Assembly (NCBI GenBank): GCA_027452065.1
Contig: DAIDHC010000235.1
Span: 1 to 33,800 of the forward strand
Length of the DNA stretch: 33,800 nucleotides
Source: Bryobacterales bacterium
GTDB taxonomy: Bacteria > Acidobacteriota > Terriglobia > Bryobacterales > Bryobacteraceae
Direction: 5' to 3'
In this document: one piece after another, positions 1 through 7,069 of the stretch
Layout of the letters: every line of letters begins with the position of its first letter
How positions within the stretch are numbered: the stretch's first letter is position 1
Notes under the pieces: model-generated
The model's input: only the letters and a program-made list of their open reading frames with translations
The model's database searches: none
What the model was told of the DNA's origin: nothing
Program-made: the position numbers and the translations under genes

Positions 1-65
1 TGGAGGCGGATGGCGGCGGCGAGCCCGCCAAAGCCGCTACCGATGACGACTATGCTTTTGGACAT
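1..65 (-). CDS. Phytoene desaturase-like FAD/NAD(P)-binding oxidoreductase, N-terminal fragment (cut by window edge)
   Basis: Reading leftwards from the ATG at 65, 21 codons are visible. They encode a beta strand followed by the dinucleotide-binding motif IVVIGSGFGGLAAAIRL (GxGxxG), which is how CrtI-type phytoene desaturases and related carotenoid flavoproteins begin. The start lies inside the 3' end of the polyprenyl diphosphate synthase gene in another frame, overlapping it by 29 bases, so the two are probably translationally coupled. An upstream prenyl-diphosphate synthase is what would be expected for a carotenoid gene, and I infer a role in desaturating phytoene or a related carotenoid at the membrane. 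Only the nucleotide-binding tip is visible, so another flavin amine oxidase-like enzyme (for example a carotene isomerase or ketolase of the same superfamily) is possible. Confidence 0.72.
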   Translation of the reverse strand, partial: MSKSIVVIGSGFGGLAAAIRL

Positions 66-873
66 CGAGATAGTTCATCAGGTCGACCAGCGGGCCGGAG
101 CGATAACCGAACGGCGCCAGACATTCGCGCGCGCGGGCGAAAGGGTCCTGGACCGTGGATATGGCGTCGATTTCTCCGTCATCGAGATCGTCACGCACTT
201 GGTAGGCAAGGCCAAACTCGCGCCCGAAATCCAGCAGACACTGTTCCTCGGTGGCCGACAGACGGGCAAACAGACTGCCGGCCCGGACAGCAAGCTCGAA
301 CAGCGGAACCGTTTTCAACGTGGCGAGCCGAAGGCGGTGGGTGTCGCGCTCACCCGAGTCGAGGGAGAGGTCGAGGGACTGGCCGGCGATCATGCTCTCG
401 CAGTCGAGTGTGGCCAGCAGGCGCACCTGGAACTCGAGCAGGCAGGGAAGCTCCCAGGGCCGGCAGTTGATATCGATCACGGAGCGGGCGGCAAGGGCGA
501 CCAGTCCAAAGGCGGCGAGCAATGCATTCGCCTCGCCAAAGGCGACATGGAGCGAGGGGCGATTGCGGCGGAGATACTCATCGTCCATGCAGGGCAGGTC
601 GTCGACAATGAGGGAGGCGCAGTGCAGTAGCTCGACTGCGGCAGCGGCACGGAGATTGAGGGCGGAGGCGGCGCCCAGCATGCGGGCGATGCGCAGAGCC
701 AGTAGGGGGCGCAGCCGCTGGCCGCATCCGAAAACGGCGTAGTGCATTGCCTCACGGACCGGTGGGGCGGGGGACCGCTGAAGTTGCGGAAGAACGGTTT
801 GTAACTGTTCATCAATCAACTGTCGGTCGGCGAGAAGGGTGTCCAGGTGAGCCGCAGTCGTCACGATAAGCAC
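37..873 (-). CDS. Polyprenyl diphosphate synthase (IspA/CrtE-type trans-isoprenyl synthase)
   Basis: This enzyme is expected to condense isopentenyl diphosphate with an allylic diphosphate to give farnesyl or geranylgeranyl diphosphate. The first aspartate-rich motif, DDLPCMDDE (residues 91-99, DDxxxxD), is followed by LRRNRPSLH. The second is RDDLDD (227-232, DDxxD), and K-T at 187-188 is conserved. The 278 residues are slightly short for the family but both active-site motifs are complete. The basic motif usually written GKRLRP reads GQRLRP here (51-56), so the Lys that helps bind isopentenyl diphosphate is Gln52; this is unusual and could alter substrate affinity. The start is a GTG, 5 bases after the deacetylase-family gene's stop. 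The overlapping downstream CrtI-like gene points to carotenoid supply, so geranylgeranyl diphosphate is the likely product. Product length cannot be settled from sequence alone. Confidence 0.88.
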   Translation of the reverse strand: MLIVTTAAHLDTLLADRQLIDEQLQTVLPQLQRSPAPPVREAMHYAVFGCGQRLRPLLALRIARMLGAASALNLRAAAAVELLHCASLIVDDLPCMDDEYLRRNRPSLHVAFGEANALLAAFGLVALAARSVIDINCRPWELPCLLEFQVRLLATLDCESMIAGQSLDLSLDSGERDTHRLRLATLKTVPLFELAVRAGSLFARLSATEEQCLLDFGREFGLAYQVRDDLDDGEIDAISTVQDPFARARECLAPFGYRSGPLVDLMNYLDVQKHSRHR

Positions 874-878
874 ATAGA

Positions 879-1805
879 CTACCGGAGTCCGAGGCTGGCT
901 GGAATATTTTTCGCAGGGCTAAAAAAGGCCGCCGCGGAAGCGACGAATGTGTTGGCGTGCGCTTCGGCCGTGAGGTCAATGGGTTCCGAATAGCCGCCTC
1001 CGAGCGTGACAACGACGGGTACGCCATGGGCGCGGACGGCGGAGAAAACACGGTGGTCGCGCTCAAGGAGGCCCGCATGAGTGAGCGCGAGGCGGCCGAG
1101 GCGGTCGGAGGCGAGAGCGTCGACGCCGGACTGGTAGAAGATCACCGACGGATGAAACTCGAAGACGTGTGGCAGCGCGGCATCCAGGGCTTCCAAATAC
1201 TCGTCGTCGCCGGCGCTGTCGGCGAGGTCGACATCCAGGCGGCTGCGTTGCTTACGGAATGGGAAGTTGTTTCGGCCGTGTAGCGAGAGCGTGAAGACAT
1301 CGGGGTCATCCGCGAAAATGGCGGCCGTGCCGTCACCTTGATGGACGTCGAGATCGATGACCGCGGCGCGGGAAATGCCCTGGCGGCGGAGCCAGTGAAT
1401 TGCAATGGCGATGTCGTTGAACACGCAGAAGCCAGAGCCCTCGGCGCGGAAAGCGTGATGGGTACCGCCGGCAAGATTACCGCCCCATCCGGATTCCAGT
1501 GCATCGCCAGAGGCGGCAAGTGTTCCTCCGGCCGAGGCGAGTGTGCGGCGTACCAAGCCTTCGGACCACGGAAAGCCGATGCGGCGCACCGCAGCCGGAG
1601 GCAGGAGGCCGGAGATGAACTGGCGGACGTAAAACGGATCGTGGGCGAGCTCAACCGCGGTCAGCGGCGCCATAGGCGCGGGAACGAATTCGAACAGTGA
1701 CAGCGGCTCGAGGCGACGGCGGACCAGGTCATACTTGGCGACAGGAAACTTGTGGCCCGGCGGAAGGCCCATATCGTGGTGGTGGCAGTGGTAGAGGCGC
1801 GGCAC
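879..1805 (-). CDS. Histone deacetylase-family metal-dependent amidohydrolase
   Basis: This is a 308-residue member of the arginase/deacetylase fold that removes acetyl or acyl groups from lysine or polyamine amines using a zinc-type metal. The catalytic His pair is in GGTHHAFRAEGSGF (His116, His117). The metal ligands are Asp153 and His155 in VIDLDVHQGDG, with Asp229 in SGVDAL. The active-site Tyr272 is in the LGGGYS segment. The N-terminus has the PPGHKFPVAKY start common in bacterial HDAC-like (class IV/AcuC-related) proteins. It starts 5 bases downstream of the DUF1080 gene and is followed after 5 bases by the polyprenyl synthase, so it is very likely co-transcribed with both. The substrate is unknown. 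Acetoin-utilisation, polyamine deacetylation and protein deacetylation are all possible, and nothing in the neighbourhood decides between them. Confidence 0.9.
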   Translation of the reverse strand: MPRLYHCHHHDMGLPPGHKFPVAKYDLVRRRLEPLSLFEFVPAPMAPLTAVELAHDPFYVRQFISGLLPPAAVRRIGFPWSEGLVRRTLASAGGTLAASGDALESGWGGNLAGGTHHAFRAEGSGFCVFNDIAIAIHWLRRQGISRAAVIDLDVHQGDGTAAIFADDPDVFTLSLHGRNNFPFRKQRSRLDVDLADSAGDDEYLEALDAALPHVFEFHPSVIFYQSGVDALASDRLGRLALTHAGLLERDHRVFSAVRAHGVPVVVTLGGGYSEPIDLTAEAHANTFVASAAAFFSPAKNIPASLGLR

Positions 1806-1810
1806 GGCGG

Positions 1811-2446
1811 TCAGCGGCGGGAGAGGTCGCGGATCAGGATGTCCTTGAATAACATGTCCGCGCCGCCGCCGGCGTGGAGCTGGAGCGCAATGCTTCCTGT
1901 TTCGCCAAATCGCTTCGGGTCAGTGTAGTCGACCATCGTGACTCCGTTGAGACGCGAGACGTAGTGAACGCCGTGGACCTGGAGAAGATATTCGTTCCAG
2001 TCGCCCTGTCGAACGACAGTCTCATTTTCGGGCGCCGGCCACACCAGCCACTGTCGTCCCACGTCGTACACGCCGCCGGTGTGCCGGCCGATCGTGCAGT
2101 CGATCTCGAACTGGGGTCCCTGAACGATCTCGGTGGTGCCGGGCTTGAAGCGGGCGCGGAAGAACAGCCCGCTGTTGCCAAGGGTCTCGCACTTGAAGCG
2201 GAAGGATAAATCGAAGTCGGAGTAATCCTTCTCGGTGCGAAGGTAACCGTAGTCGTGGGACACAGCCGAGCCGTGAATCGCGCCATTTTCAACGACCCAC
2301 TTTTCGCGGCCGACATTTACCCAGCCGGCGAGATCGCGGCCGTTGAACAATGCCGCCCAATCGGAGCCGGACTCGATGGTGGGCGCCGGAGTCTGGGCAA
2401 GGACAAGAATCGGAAGGAACCAGGAGACGAAGCGCAAAGAACGCAT
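1811..2446 (-). CDS. Secreted DUF1080 protein (3-keto-disaccharide hydrolase-like)
   Basis: The 211-residue product begins with a signal peptide, MRSLRFVSWFLPILVLAQ, probably cleaved near AQTP. The rest has the DUF1080 concanavalin-like sandwich features: ALFNGRDLAGWVN near the start, the paired strands around SGLFFRARF, the GDWNEY motif, and SIALQLHAGGG near the C-terminus. Family members are secreted and several act as 3-keto-glycoside hydrolases or carbohydrate-binding modules; which applies here is unknown. I chose the ATG at 2446 because the open frame continues upstream into the glmM gene without any recognisable sequence, while this Met begins a good signal peptide. The gene follows glmM after a 40-base gap and precedes the deacetylase-family gene by 5 bases. 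A second, divergent DUF1080 gene lies at 24666-25271. Confidence 0.85.
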   Translation of the reverse strand: MRSLRFVSWFLPILVLAQTPAPTIESGSDWAALFNGRDLAGWVNVGREKWVVENGAIHGSAVSHDYGYLRTEKDYSDFDLSFRFKCETLGNSGLFFRARFKPGTTEIVQGPQFEIDCTIGRHTGGVYDVGRQWLVWPAPENETVVRQGDWNEYLLQVHGVHYVSRLNGVTMVDYTDPKRFGETGSIALQLHAGGGADMLFKDILIRDLSRR

Positions 2447-2486
2447 GGCACTATTGTGCACCAGACCAGGTGACTCGGTGCTCGGG

Positions 2487-3845
2487 TTAGTCGGCGCCGA
2501 GTTCGGCGCGGATTTTATCGGCGATGCGGCCGGCGAAGTGCTCGACGCTGCGCTGGTCCGGGCCCTCGACCATGACGCGGGCGAGCGGCTCGGTGCCGGA
2601 GAAACGCACCAGAACGCGCCCGGACGAGCCGAAAGAAGCTTCGGCGGCACGGATCTCCTCGCAAACGGAGGGAAGCTCGTCGAGCGCGCGTTTGCGGCTG
2701 ACGCGGACGTTGACGAGAAGCTGCGGATAGACAAGCAGGCCGTCGGTGAGCACGTCAATCGGCTTGCCCTCGGCGAGAACGGCATGGGCCACCAGCAGCG
2801 CGGTGAGGATTCCGTCGCCCGTGGTGGCATGGTCGAGAAAAATGACGTGGCCGGACTGCTCGCCGCCGAGCGTGGCGCCGGTGCGGAGCATCTCCTCAAG
2901 AACGTAGCGGTCTCCGACCGGCGTTCGAAGCATGCGGATGCCAGAGGCGGCGAGAGCGCGTTCGAGGCCGAGATTGGACATCACTGTGGCGACGACCAGC
3001 GGTCCGCCGTTGTTGCCTCCGAGCCGGCCCTCGGCCAGGAGACGGCGGGCCATGATGAGCAGCACCGCATCGCCGTCGATGATGCGTCCGGATGGGGAGA
3101 CGAAGAGGGCGCGGTCCGCATCTCCGTCAAAGGCCACGCCGAGCGCGCCGCCCGTAGCCGTGACTTCGGCCCGCAGAGCGTCCAAGTGAAGCGAGCCGCA
3201 GTTCAGGTTGATGTTGCGGCCGTTGGGGGAGGCGCCGATCACGTGCAGGCGCGCGCCAAGACGGGTGAACAACTCTGGAGCAAGGCCGGAGGCCGCGCCA
3301 TTGGCGCAATCCATCACGAGGTTGAGGCCGGCCAGCGGAGAAGCGGACGCCAGGATCGAGGCGAGGTAGTCGAGATACTGATTGTCGAGGGAGGAGTCGA
3401 CCTCCAGCGCCTTGGGCTGCGGCGGGGGTGGAGTGCGGGAGGAAAGAATCGATCGTTCGATCGCCTCCTCGGTATCGTCTGGCAGCTTGTAGCCGGAGTG
3501 GCCGATGACCTTGATGCCGTTGTCCTGATAAGGATTGTGGGAGGCTGAGATCATAATGCCGGCCGCAAACGAGCCGGTGCGGGCGAGGTAAGCAACGCCG
3601 GGCGTCGTCGTAACGCCGGCAAATCGGACCGACACACCGTGCTGCTCCAGGCCCGCCGCGAGCAGAGCGGAAATCCAGGATCCCGACTCCCGGGTATCCA
3701 TTCCGATGACGACGGAAGGCTCGCGGCCCGATGCGCGCACCCATTCGCCCAGCGCCTGGCCGGCGGCGTAAACCGTCGCCTGATCGAGCGGGGGCTGGCC
3801 GGCCACACCGCGGATGCCGTCAGTACCGAAGAGTTGACGAGCCAT
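2487..3845 (-). CDS. glmM: Phosphoglucosamine mutase GlmM
   Basis: GlmM interconverts glucosamine 6-phosphate and glucosamine 1-phosphate, the step feeding UDP-GlcNAc for peptidoglycan and lipopolysaccharide. The 452 residues are full family length. The start is MARQLFGTDGIRG. The phosphoserine loop is ISASHNP with catalytic Ser102. The metal-binding loop is FDGDADR (Asp240, Asp242, Asp244). The sugar-binding loop is GGEQSGH (327-333) and the phosphate-binding loop is RFSGTEP (414-420). The ATG abuts the cdaR stop directly, completing the cdaA-cdaR-glmM order that is classical in Firmicutes, where GlmM binds and restrains the diadenylate cyclase CdaA. Conservation of the order here suggests the same coupling of c-di-AMP level to cell-wall precursor supply. 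Confidence 0.97.
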   Translation of the reverse strand: MARQLFGTDGIRGVAGQPPLDQATVYAAGQALGEWVRASGREPSVVIGMDTRESGSWISALLAAGLEQHGVSVRFAGVTTTPGVAYLARTGSFAAGIMISASHNPYQDNGIKVIGHSGYKLPDDTEEAIERSILSSRTPPPPQPKALEVDSSLDNQYLDYLASILASASPLAGLNLVMDCANGAASGLAPELFTRLGARLHVIGASPNGRNINLNCGSLHLDALRAEVTATGGALGVAFDGDADRALFVSPSGRIIDGDAVLLIMARRLLAEGRLGGNNGGPLVVATVMSNLGLERALAASGIRMLRTPVGDRYVLEEMLRTGATLGGEQSGHVIFLDHATTGDGILTALLVAHAVLAEGKPIDVLTDGLLVYPQLLVNVRVSRKRALDELPSVCEEIRAAEASFGSSGRVLVRFSGTEPLARVMVEGPDQRSVEHFAGRIADKIRAELGAD

Positions 3846-4520
3846 TCAGTGAGTTGCTTCCTTCTTTGTCGGAACTTTCTCGAGGACCACTTTATAGGTT
3901 AGCAGTGGAGTCGTAGGATCGAGCCTCAGTTCGGGGTCGGACAGATGAGCGGCCAGGTGGAGCTCAGTGCGGCTGACGACACCATCCAGGTCGATAGGAT
4001 CGGTGCCCGCTACGTCAATCCGGCGAACGTGGCTCTCGGGTCCGGCAACGCGCACGCGGTCGGGGGTGATGCTGTAGCTGGCGACCGTGTATCCGGAAGG
4101 CGGAGGCGAGGCGTAGGTAGGATCAACGCGGACCTGCCGCGACACGGTGCGTTCCAGAATCAGTTGGACCTGAGAGGGGTCGGCGGAAGCGAAGACGACA
4201 CCGAACGGACGGCGGATTTGGCGGGAAGCGATGTTGAAGGTATAAGCGCCAGGCTTAACCGCCTGGGAGCAGTCGAGCACAACGGCAAGCGTGGCTAGAT
4301 CGGAGCGAGCCAGACGCGCCGAGGGCCCATGCACCTTGAGCAGAATCGTGCGTGGCGCTCCTCCGCTGATTTCGAGGCCGTCGGCGAGGTTGCGGAACTG
4401 AAGCGGCGCGGCGACCGACGTGGAGATCTCCTCCTCGCGATTGACCACAACCCAGAGCAGCGCGGCGATCGCCAGCGCCAGCAGCTTCCAGCCCAGATCC
4501 CGGCTCAATCGGGTAATCAT
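3846..4520 (-). CDS. cdaR: YbbR-domain protein, CdaR-like regulator of the diadenylate cyclase
   Basis: This 224-residue protein has an N-terminal membrane anchor (about residues 10-27, DLGWKLLALAIAALLWVVV) followed by an extracytoplasmic region with YbbR-type repeats. Typical elements are the opening RNLADGLEISGGAP segment, the repeated V-x-G-P turns (KVHGPS near 63, VAGPES near 158), and the closing PTTPLLTYKVVLEK. CdaR proteins bind CdaA in the membrane and modulate c-di-AMP synthesis. The start overlaps the cdaA stop by 4 bases and the stop abuts the glmM start, so the three genes are surely one transcript. It is shorter than Bacillus CdaR, which has four YbbR domains; here I see only enough length for about two. 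The specific regulatory effect is inferred from gene order. Confidence 0.87.
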   Translation of the reverse strand: MITRLSRDLGWKLLALAIAALLWVVVNREEEISTSVAAPLQFRNLADGLEISGGAPRTILLKVHGPSARLARSDLATLAVVLDCSQAVKPGAYTFNIASRQIRRPFGVVFASADPSQVQLILERTVSRQVRVDPTYASPPPSGYTVASYSITPDRVRVAGPESHVRRIDVAGTDPIDLDGVVSRTELHLAAHLSDPELRLDPTTPLLTYKVVLEKVPTKKEATH

Positions 4521-5368
4521 GGCTGCAGCGAAGTGGGTGAGCCGGATTCCCGCAACAAGGGCGGCGCGGCGGGCTCGGGTTGATGCTTGATCGAGGAGCG
4601 GCCGGTAAGAAACTCCTCGACGCGGGTGGGATTGACGTCGCGCTCAATTTCGCCTCGCTCGGCGACCGAGATGCGCCCGGTTTCCTCGGAAACGACCAAG
4701 GCGAGCGCGTCGGAGTCTTCCGTGACGCCGATGGCGGCTCGGTGGCGCGTGCCCAATTCACGGGCGCGCGCAGGGTCCGTGCTGAGCGGCAGAAAGCAGG
4801 CCGCGGCGGCGACGCGAGGGCCCTGGATAATGACGGCGCCGTCGTGAAGTGCGGCCCCGGGATGGAAGATGGAGCAGAGCAGATCGCGCGACACCCGGCC
4901 GTCGATGGACACGCCGCTCTCGATAAAGGTTCGTAGCCCGGTGTTGCGCTCAACCACGATCAGGGCGCCGATGCGCTGCGAACTCAGCTGGCCCAGGGCG
5001 AGAAGAATCTCCTCGGTGGTTTCGCGGCGCTCGAGTTCGGGGAAGCCGGTGAGGCGGCTCCGGCCCAGCCGTGCCAGCATGCGCCGGATCTCAGCCTGGA
5101 AGACGACAATTAGCGCGAAGGGAGTGTAGGGAGCCAGAGCCGCCAGGACGGTGCGCAGCAGTTCCAGCCGAAGGTAGACGGCCGCCATGTAAACGACGCC
5201 GATGACGCCGAAGCCGAGCAGGATCTGGGCCGCGCGACGCCCCCGGATGATCAGGAGTACCTGGTAGACCAGGAACGCCACGCATAAAATGTCGATTAAG
5301 GCGGTGGGCGTCAGCCTGGGGAGCTCGGTCCACGGCGCCTCAGCGGGGAAAGACCCTGGGGTCGGCAT
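4517..5368 (-). CDS. cdaA: Membrane diadenylate cyclase CdaA (c-di-AMP synthase)
   Basis: CdaA joins two ATP molecules into the second messenger c-di-AMP, which controls potassium and osmolyte balance and wall homeostasis. Three hydrophobic segments lie in the first 90 residues (about 22-41, 48-66, 74-90). The cytoplasmic DAC domain follows from about 95. The two active-site signatures are intact: HDGA at 175-178 and TRHR at 207-210, which bind metal and ATP. IGALIVVERNTGL (133-145) and ISVAERGEIE are also typical. The length of 283 residues fits the CdaA class rather than DisA, since no DNA-binding domain follows. It is the first gene of the cdaA-cdaR-glmM set and lies 44 bases downstream of the DUF362 gene, so it may also be transcribed from further upstream. 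Confidence 0.95.
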   Translation of the reverse strand: MPTPGSFPAEAPWTELPRLTPTALIDILCVAFLVYQVLLIIRGRRAAQILLGFGVIGVVYMAAVYLRLELLRTVLAALAPYTPFALIVVFQAEIRRMLARLGRSRLTGFPELERRETTEEILLALGQLSSQRIGALIVVERNTGLRTFIESGVSIDGRVSRDLLCSIFHPGAALHDGAVIIQGPRVAAAACFLPLSTDPARARELGTRHRAAIGVTEDSDALALVVSEETGRISVAERGEIERDVNPTRVEEFLTGRSSIKHQPEPAAPPLLRESGSPTSLQP

Positions 5369-5412
5369 CTGGTGGCGTCCTCTGGAAAAACGATCAGCTC
5401 GAACGTTCTAGC

Positions 5413-6537
5413 TCAGCCGAACGGGAACATGGCGTCCTTGAGCGCCAGGCCGCGGATATCGATGTCGTGGAGGTTTGCGGAGCCTACGCCCAGGGCCTCG
5501 GCCAGAAGCAGTGTGTTGTCGCAATCGTGGAACGGCTTCTCGCCACGGGGGGCGCGCGCGTTGTAGCCCATGACCGCCGCGGAAACAGCGTCCGTGTTGA
5601 CGGGGTTGAGGCCGGCCACGATGACGCCCGGCTTCACCGCGCGCAGTCCCTTGATCCAGGGCCCTTCTCCGCCGGTGACCGTCTCGATGCCGTCGAGAAT
5701 CGCCAGATGAATGGGACGCGAGGCGGTGAGGTCGGCCACAATCCGCGGCATGCGATGACCCGGCTCGCGGCTGGAGGAAGGATCGATCTCGGCCGGCGAC
5801 GAGCTGGAAGGCTGGCGTTTTCCCTCGTGGCAAGTGCTCACTCGGCCGGAGCCGGGGCTTTCGTTCGGTTCGTGAACGCCGGCGTCGTCTCCGTAAATCG
5901 AGGCCGGGGTGATGCCGAAGATGTTCTTCATCGACAGCGTGACGCCGCAAGTGGCGTGATTCTTCAGTTTTGCCAGCGAGACGAACACGTCCGTGTCGAC
6001 ATAGGAATGATTCAGGTCGAAGGCCGGAAATACGTGGCCCCCGCCGGGCACGGCAACCCGGTGGTAGCTCTTGCCGAGGCCGAGATAATCGGTGTTCTCA
6101 AACTCGAGGTTCCGGCTGAGACTTTTGAGGGAGCGCACGTTCCAGCCCGAATCAAGCAAATACTCTTCGAGTGGAGCGTTAGTGGCGAAGCAGCTTTCGA
6201 CAAGGCGGACCCGGCTCGCGCCGGCGCGGTCGAGCAGCGATACCAGAGCGGCCGTCATCTTGGGATGCACGTAGTGAGTTGAGCCCAACGGGCGGCCCTG
6301 GAAACGAAGTGCCGGGCTGCCGGTGAGGTTGAGCTTTATGGTGACGGTCTTATTGCGGACGAGGCCGCCGAGACCGCCAAGCTGGTCGAACATAGTCGAC
6401 ATGACGGCGTCGAGGCCGGTGTCGTAGGACGTGCAACGTGCGATGGATACGGGCAATGCAGGGGCAGTGCGGGCGGCATATGCCACCGGCGCGGCGGCCA
6501 GCATCGCGAGAATTTCCCGGCGCGAAAGTCGCTGCAT
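5413..6537 (-). CDS. Tat-exported DUF362-domain protein
   Basis: The product has 374 residues from the ATG at 6537. It begins with a twin-arginine-type signal (LSRREILAMLAAAPVAYAA) and so should be folded before export. DUF362 features include VTIKLNLTG, the HYVHPKMTAALVSLL and RVRLVESC segments, SLAKLKNHATCGVTLSMKN, and the C-terminal VIVAGLNPVNTDAVSAAVMG. Many DUF362 proteins carry ferredoxin domains, but I see no Cys-rich cluster here. The role is unknown. An in-frame ATG at 6576 would add 13 residues, but the Met at 6537 directly precedes the Tat signal. A TACACT hexamer sits 7 bases before that start, which would suit a leaderless transcript. A Ser/Pro-rich loop about residues 235-260 looks like an insertion. 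Confidence 0.8.
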   Translation of the reverse strand: MQRLSRREILAMLAAAPVAYAARTAPALPVSIARCTSYDTGLDAVMSTMFDQLGGLGGLVRNKTVTIKLNLTGSPALRFQGRPLGSTHYVHPKMTAALVSLLDRAGASRVRLVESCFATNAPLEEYLLDSGWNVRSLKSLSRNLEFENTDYLGLGKSYHRVAVPGGGHVFPAFDLNHSYVDTDVFVSLAKLKNHATCGVTLSMKNIFGITPASIYGDDAGVHEPNESPGSGRVSTCHEGKRQPSSSSPAEIDPSSSREPGHRMPRIVADLTASRPIHLAILDGIETVTGGEGPWIKGLRAVKPGVIVAGLNPVNTDAVSAAVMGYNARAPRGEKPFHDCDNTLLLAEALGVGSANLHDIDIRGLALKDAMFPFG

Positions 6538-6607
6538 ACTCTCAAGTGTAGTACGGCGGATCGAATCACTCAGCATGCGGTTGCCCGTCGCGGGCTGGGG
6601 ATCGGGT

Positions 6608-7021
6608 TCAGGTCAGCGAGTTCAGAATCTTCATCATTTCGGCGTGCGCCAGCACCGTATCGGGATCGCGCTGGAACGCGTCGAAATAGCTGCGCTGGAA
6701 CCCGTCGCCGAATTCCGAGGGCGACAGCAGGCCTCGCGTTCTCAAAATCAGCCTTTCCGCTTCCGACGCGCTTACCGGACTCTTCTCGTCGAGTCTTTCA
6801 TCGATCACAACGACAAGCTGGGACAGTTCACGGAGCCAGGCGAAGGAATGGTGGTTGAGAACCAGGTCCAGCAACTGCCCAGGCGACTTGATGCGGCTGA
6901 CCTCCCGATCGTAAAGGGCGGCCTCGGAGTCCAGGAGGCGCTTGTGAAGATGAAGCAGGCCATTGCGAAGGGCGGTGAGCCGCTGGTAGATTGCGTCAGG
7001 TGCGGCGTCGGTCCCGGCCAT
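6608..7021 (-). CDS. Conserved hypothetical protein, small helical
   Basis: I do not recognise this 137-residue protein. It is predicted soluble and largely alpha-helical, with no signal peptide or membrane segment. Charged helices contain the pattern LRNGLLHLHKRLLDSEAALYD and a segment LLDLVLNHHSFAWLRELSQL. It is rich in Arg, Glu and Leu, with no Cys. The regular distribution of charged and hydrophobic residues, and the lack of a better frame in this stretch, support it as a genuine gene. It lies 48 bases downstream of the secreted protein ending at 7070 and 70 bases upstream of the DUF362 gene, so it could belong to either transcript. No function can be proposed from the sequence. Confidence 0.7.
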   Translation of the reverse strand: MAGTDAAPDAIYQRLTALRNGLLHLHKRLLDSEAALYDREVSRIKSPGQLLDLVLNHHSFAWLRELSQLVVVIDERLDEKSPVSASEAERLILRTRGLLSPSEFGDGFQRSYFDAFQRDPDTVLAHAEMMKILNSLT

Positions 7022-7069
7022 ATAGCCATGATAGCCGGTGCCCGGGTTGCGGACGAAAAAAGTCCGGAG

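Noticed and set aside
2343-3548. A 401-codon rightward open frame opposite glmM
   Set aside because: GlmM is unmistakable on the other strand and the antisense product is low-complexity Gly/Ala/Glu/Arg.
7050-7066. CGGAC/GTCCG hairpin with an A-rich loop after the secreted-protein gene
   Set aside because: The stem is only five bases and the T run (on the transcript) lies in the loop, not after the stem, so it is not an intrinsic terminator.
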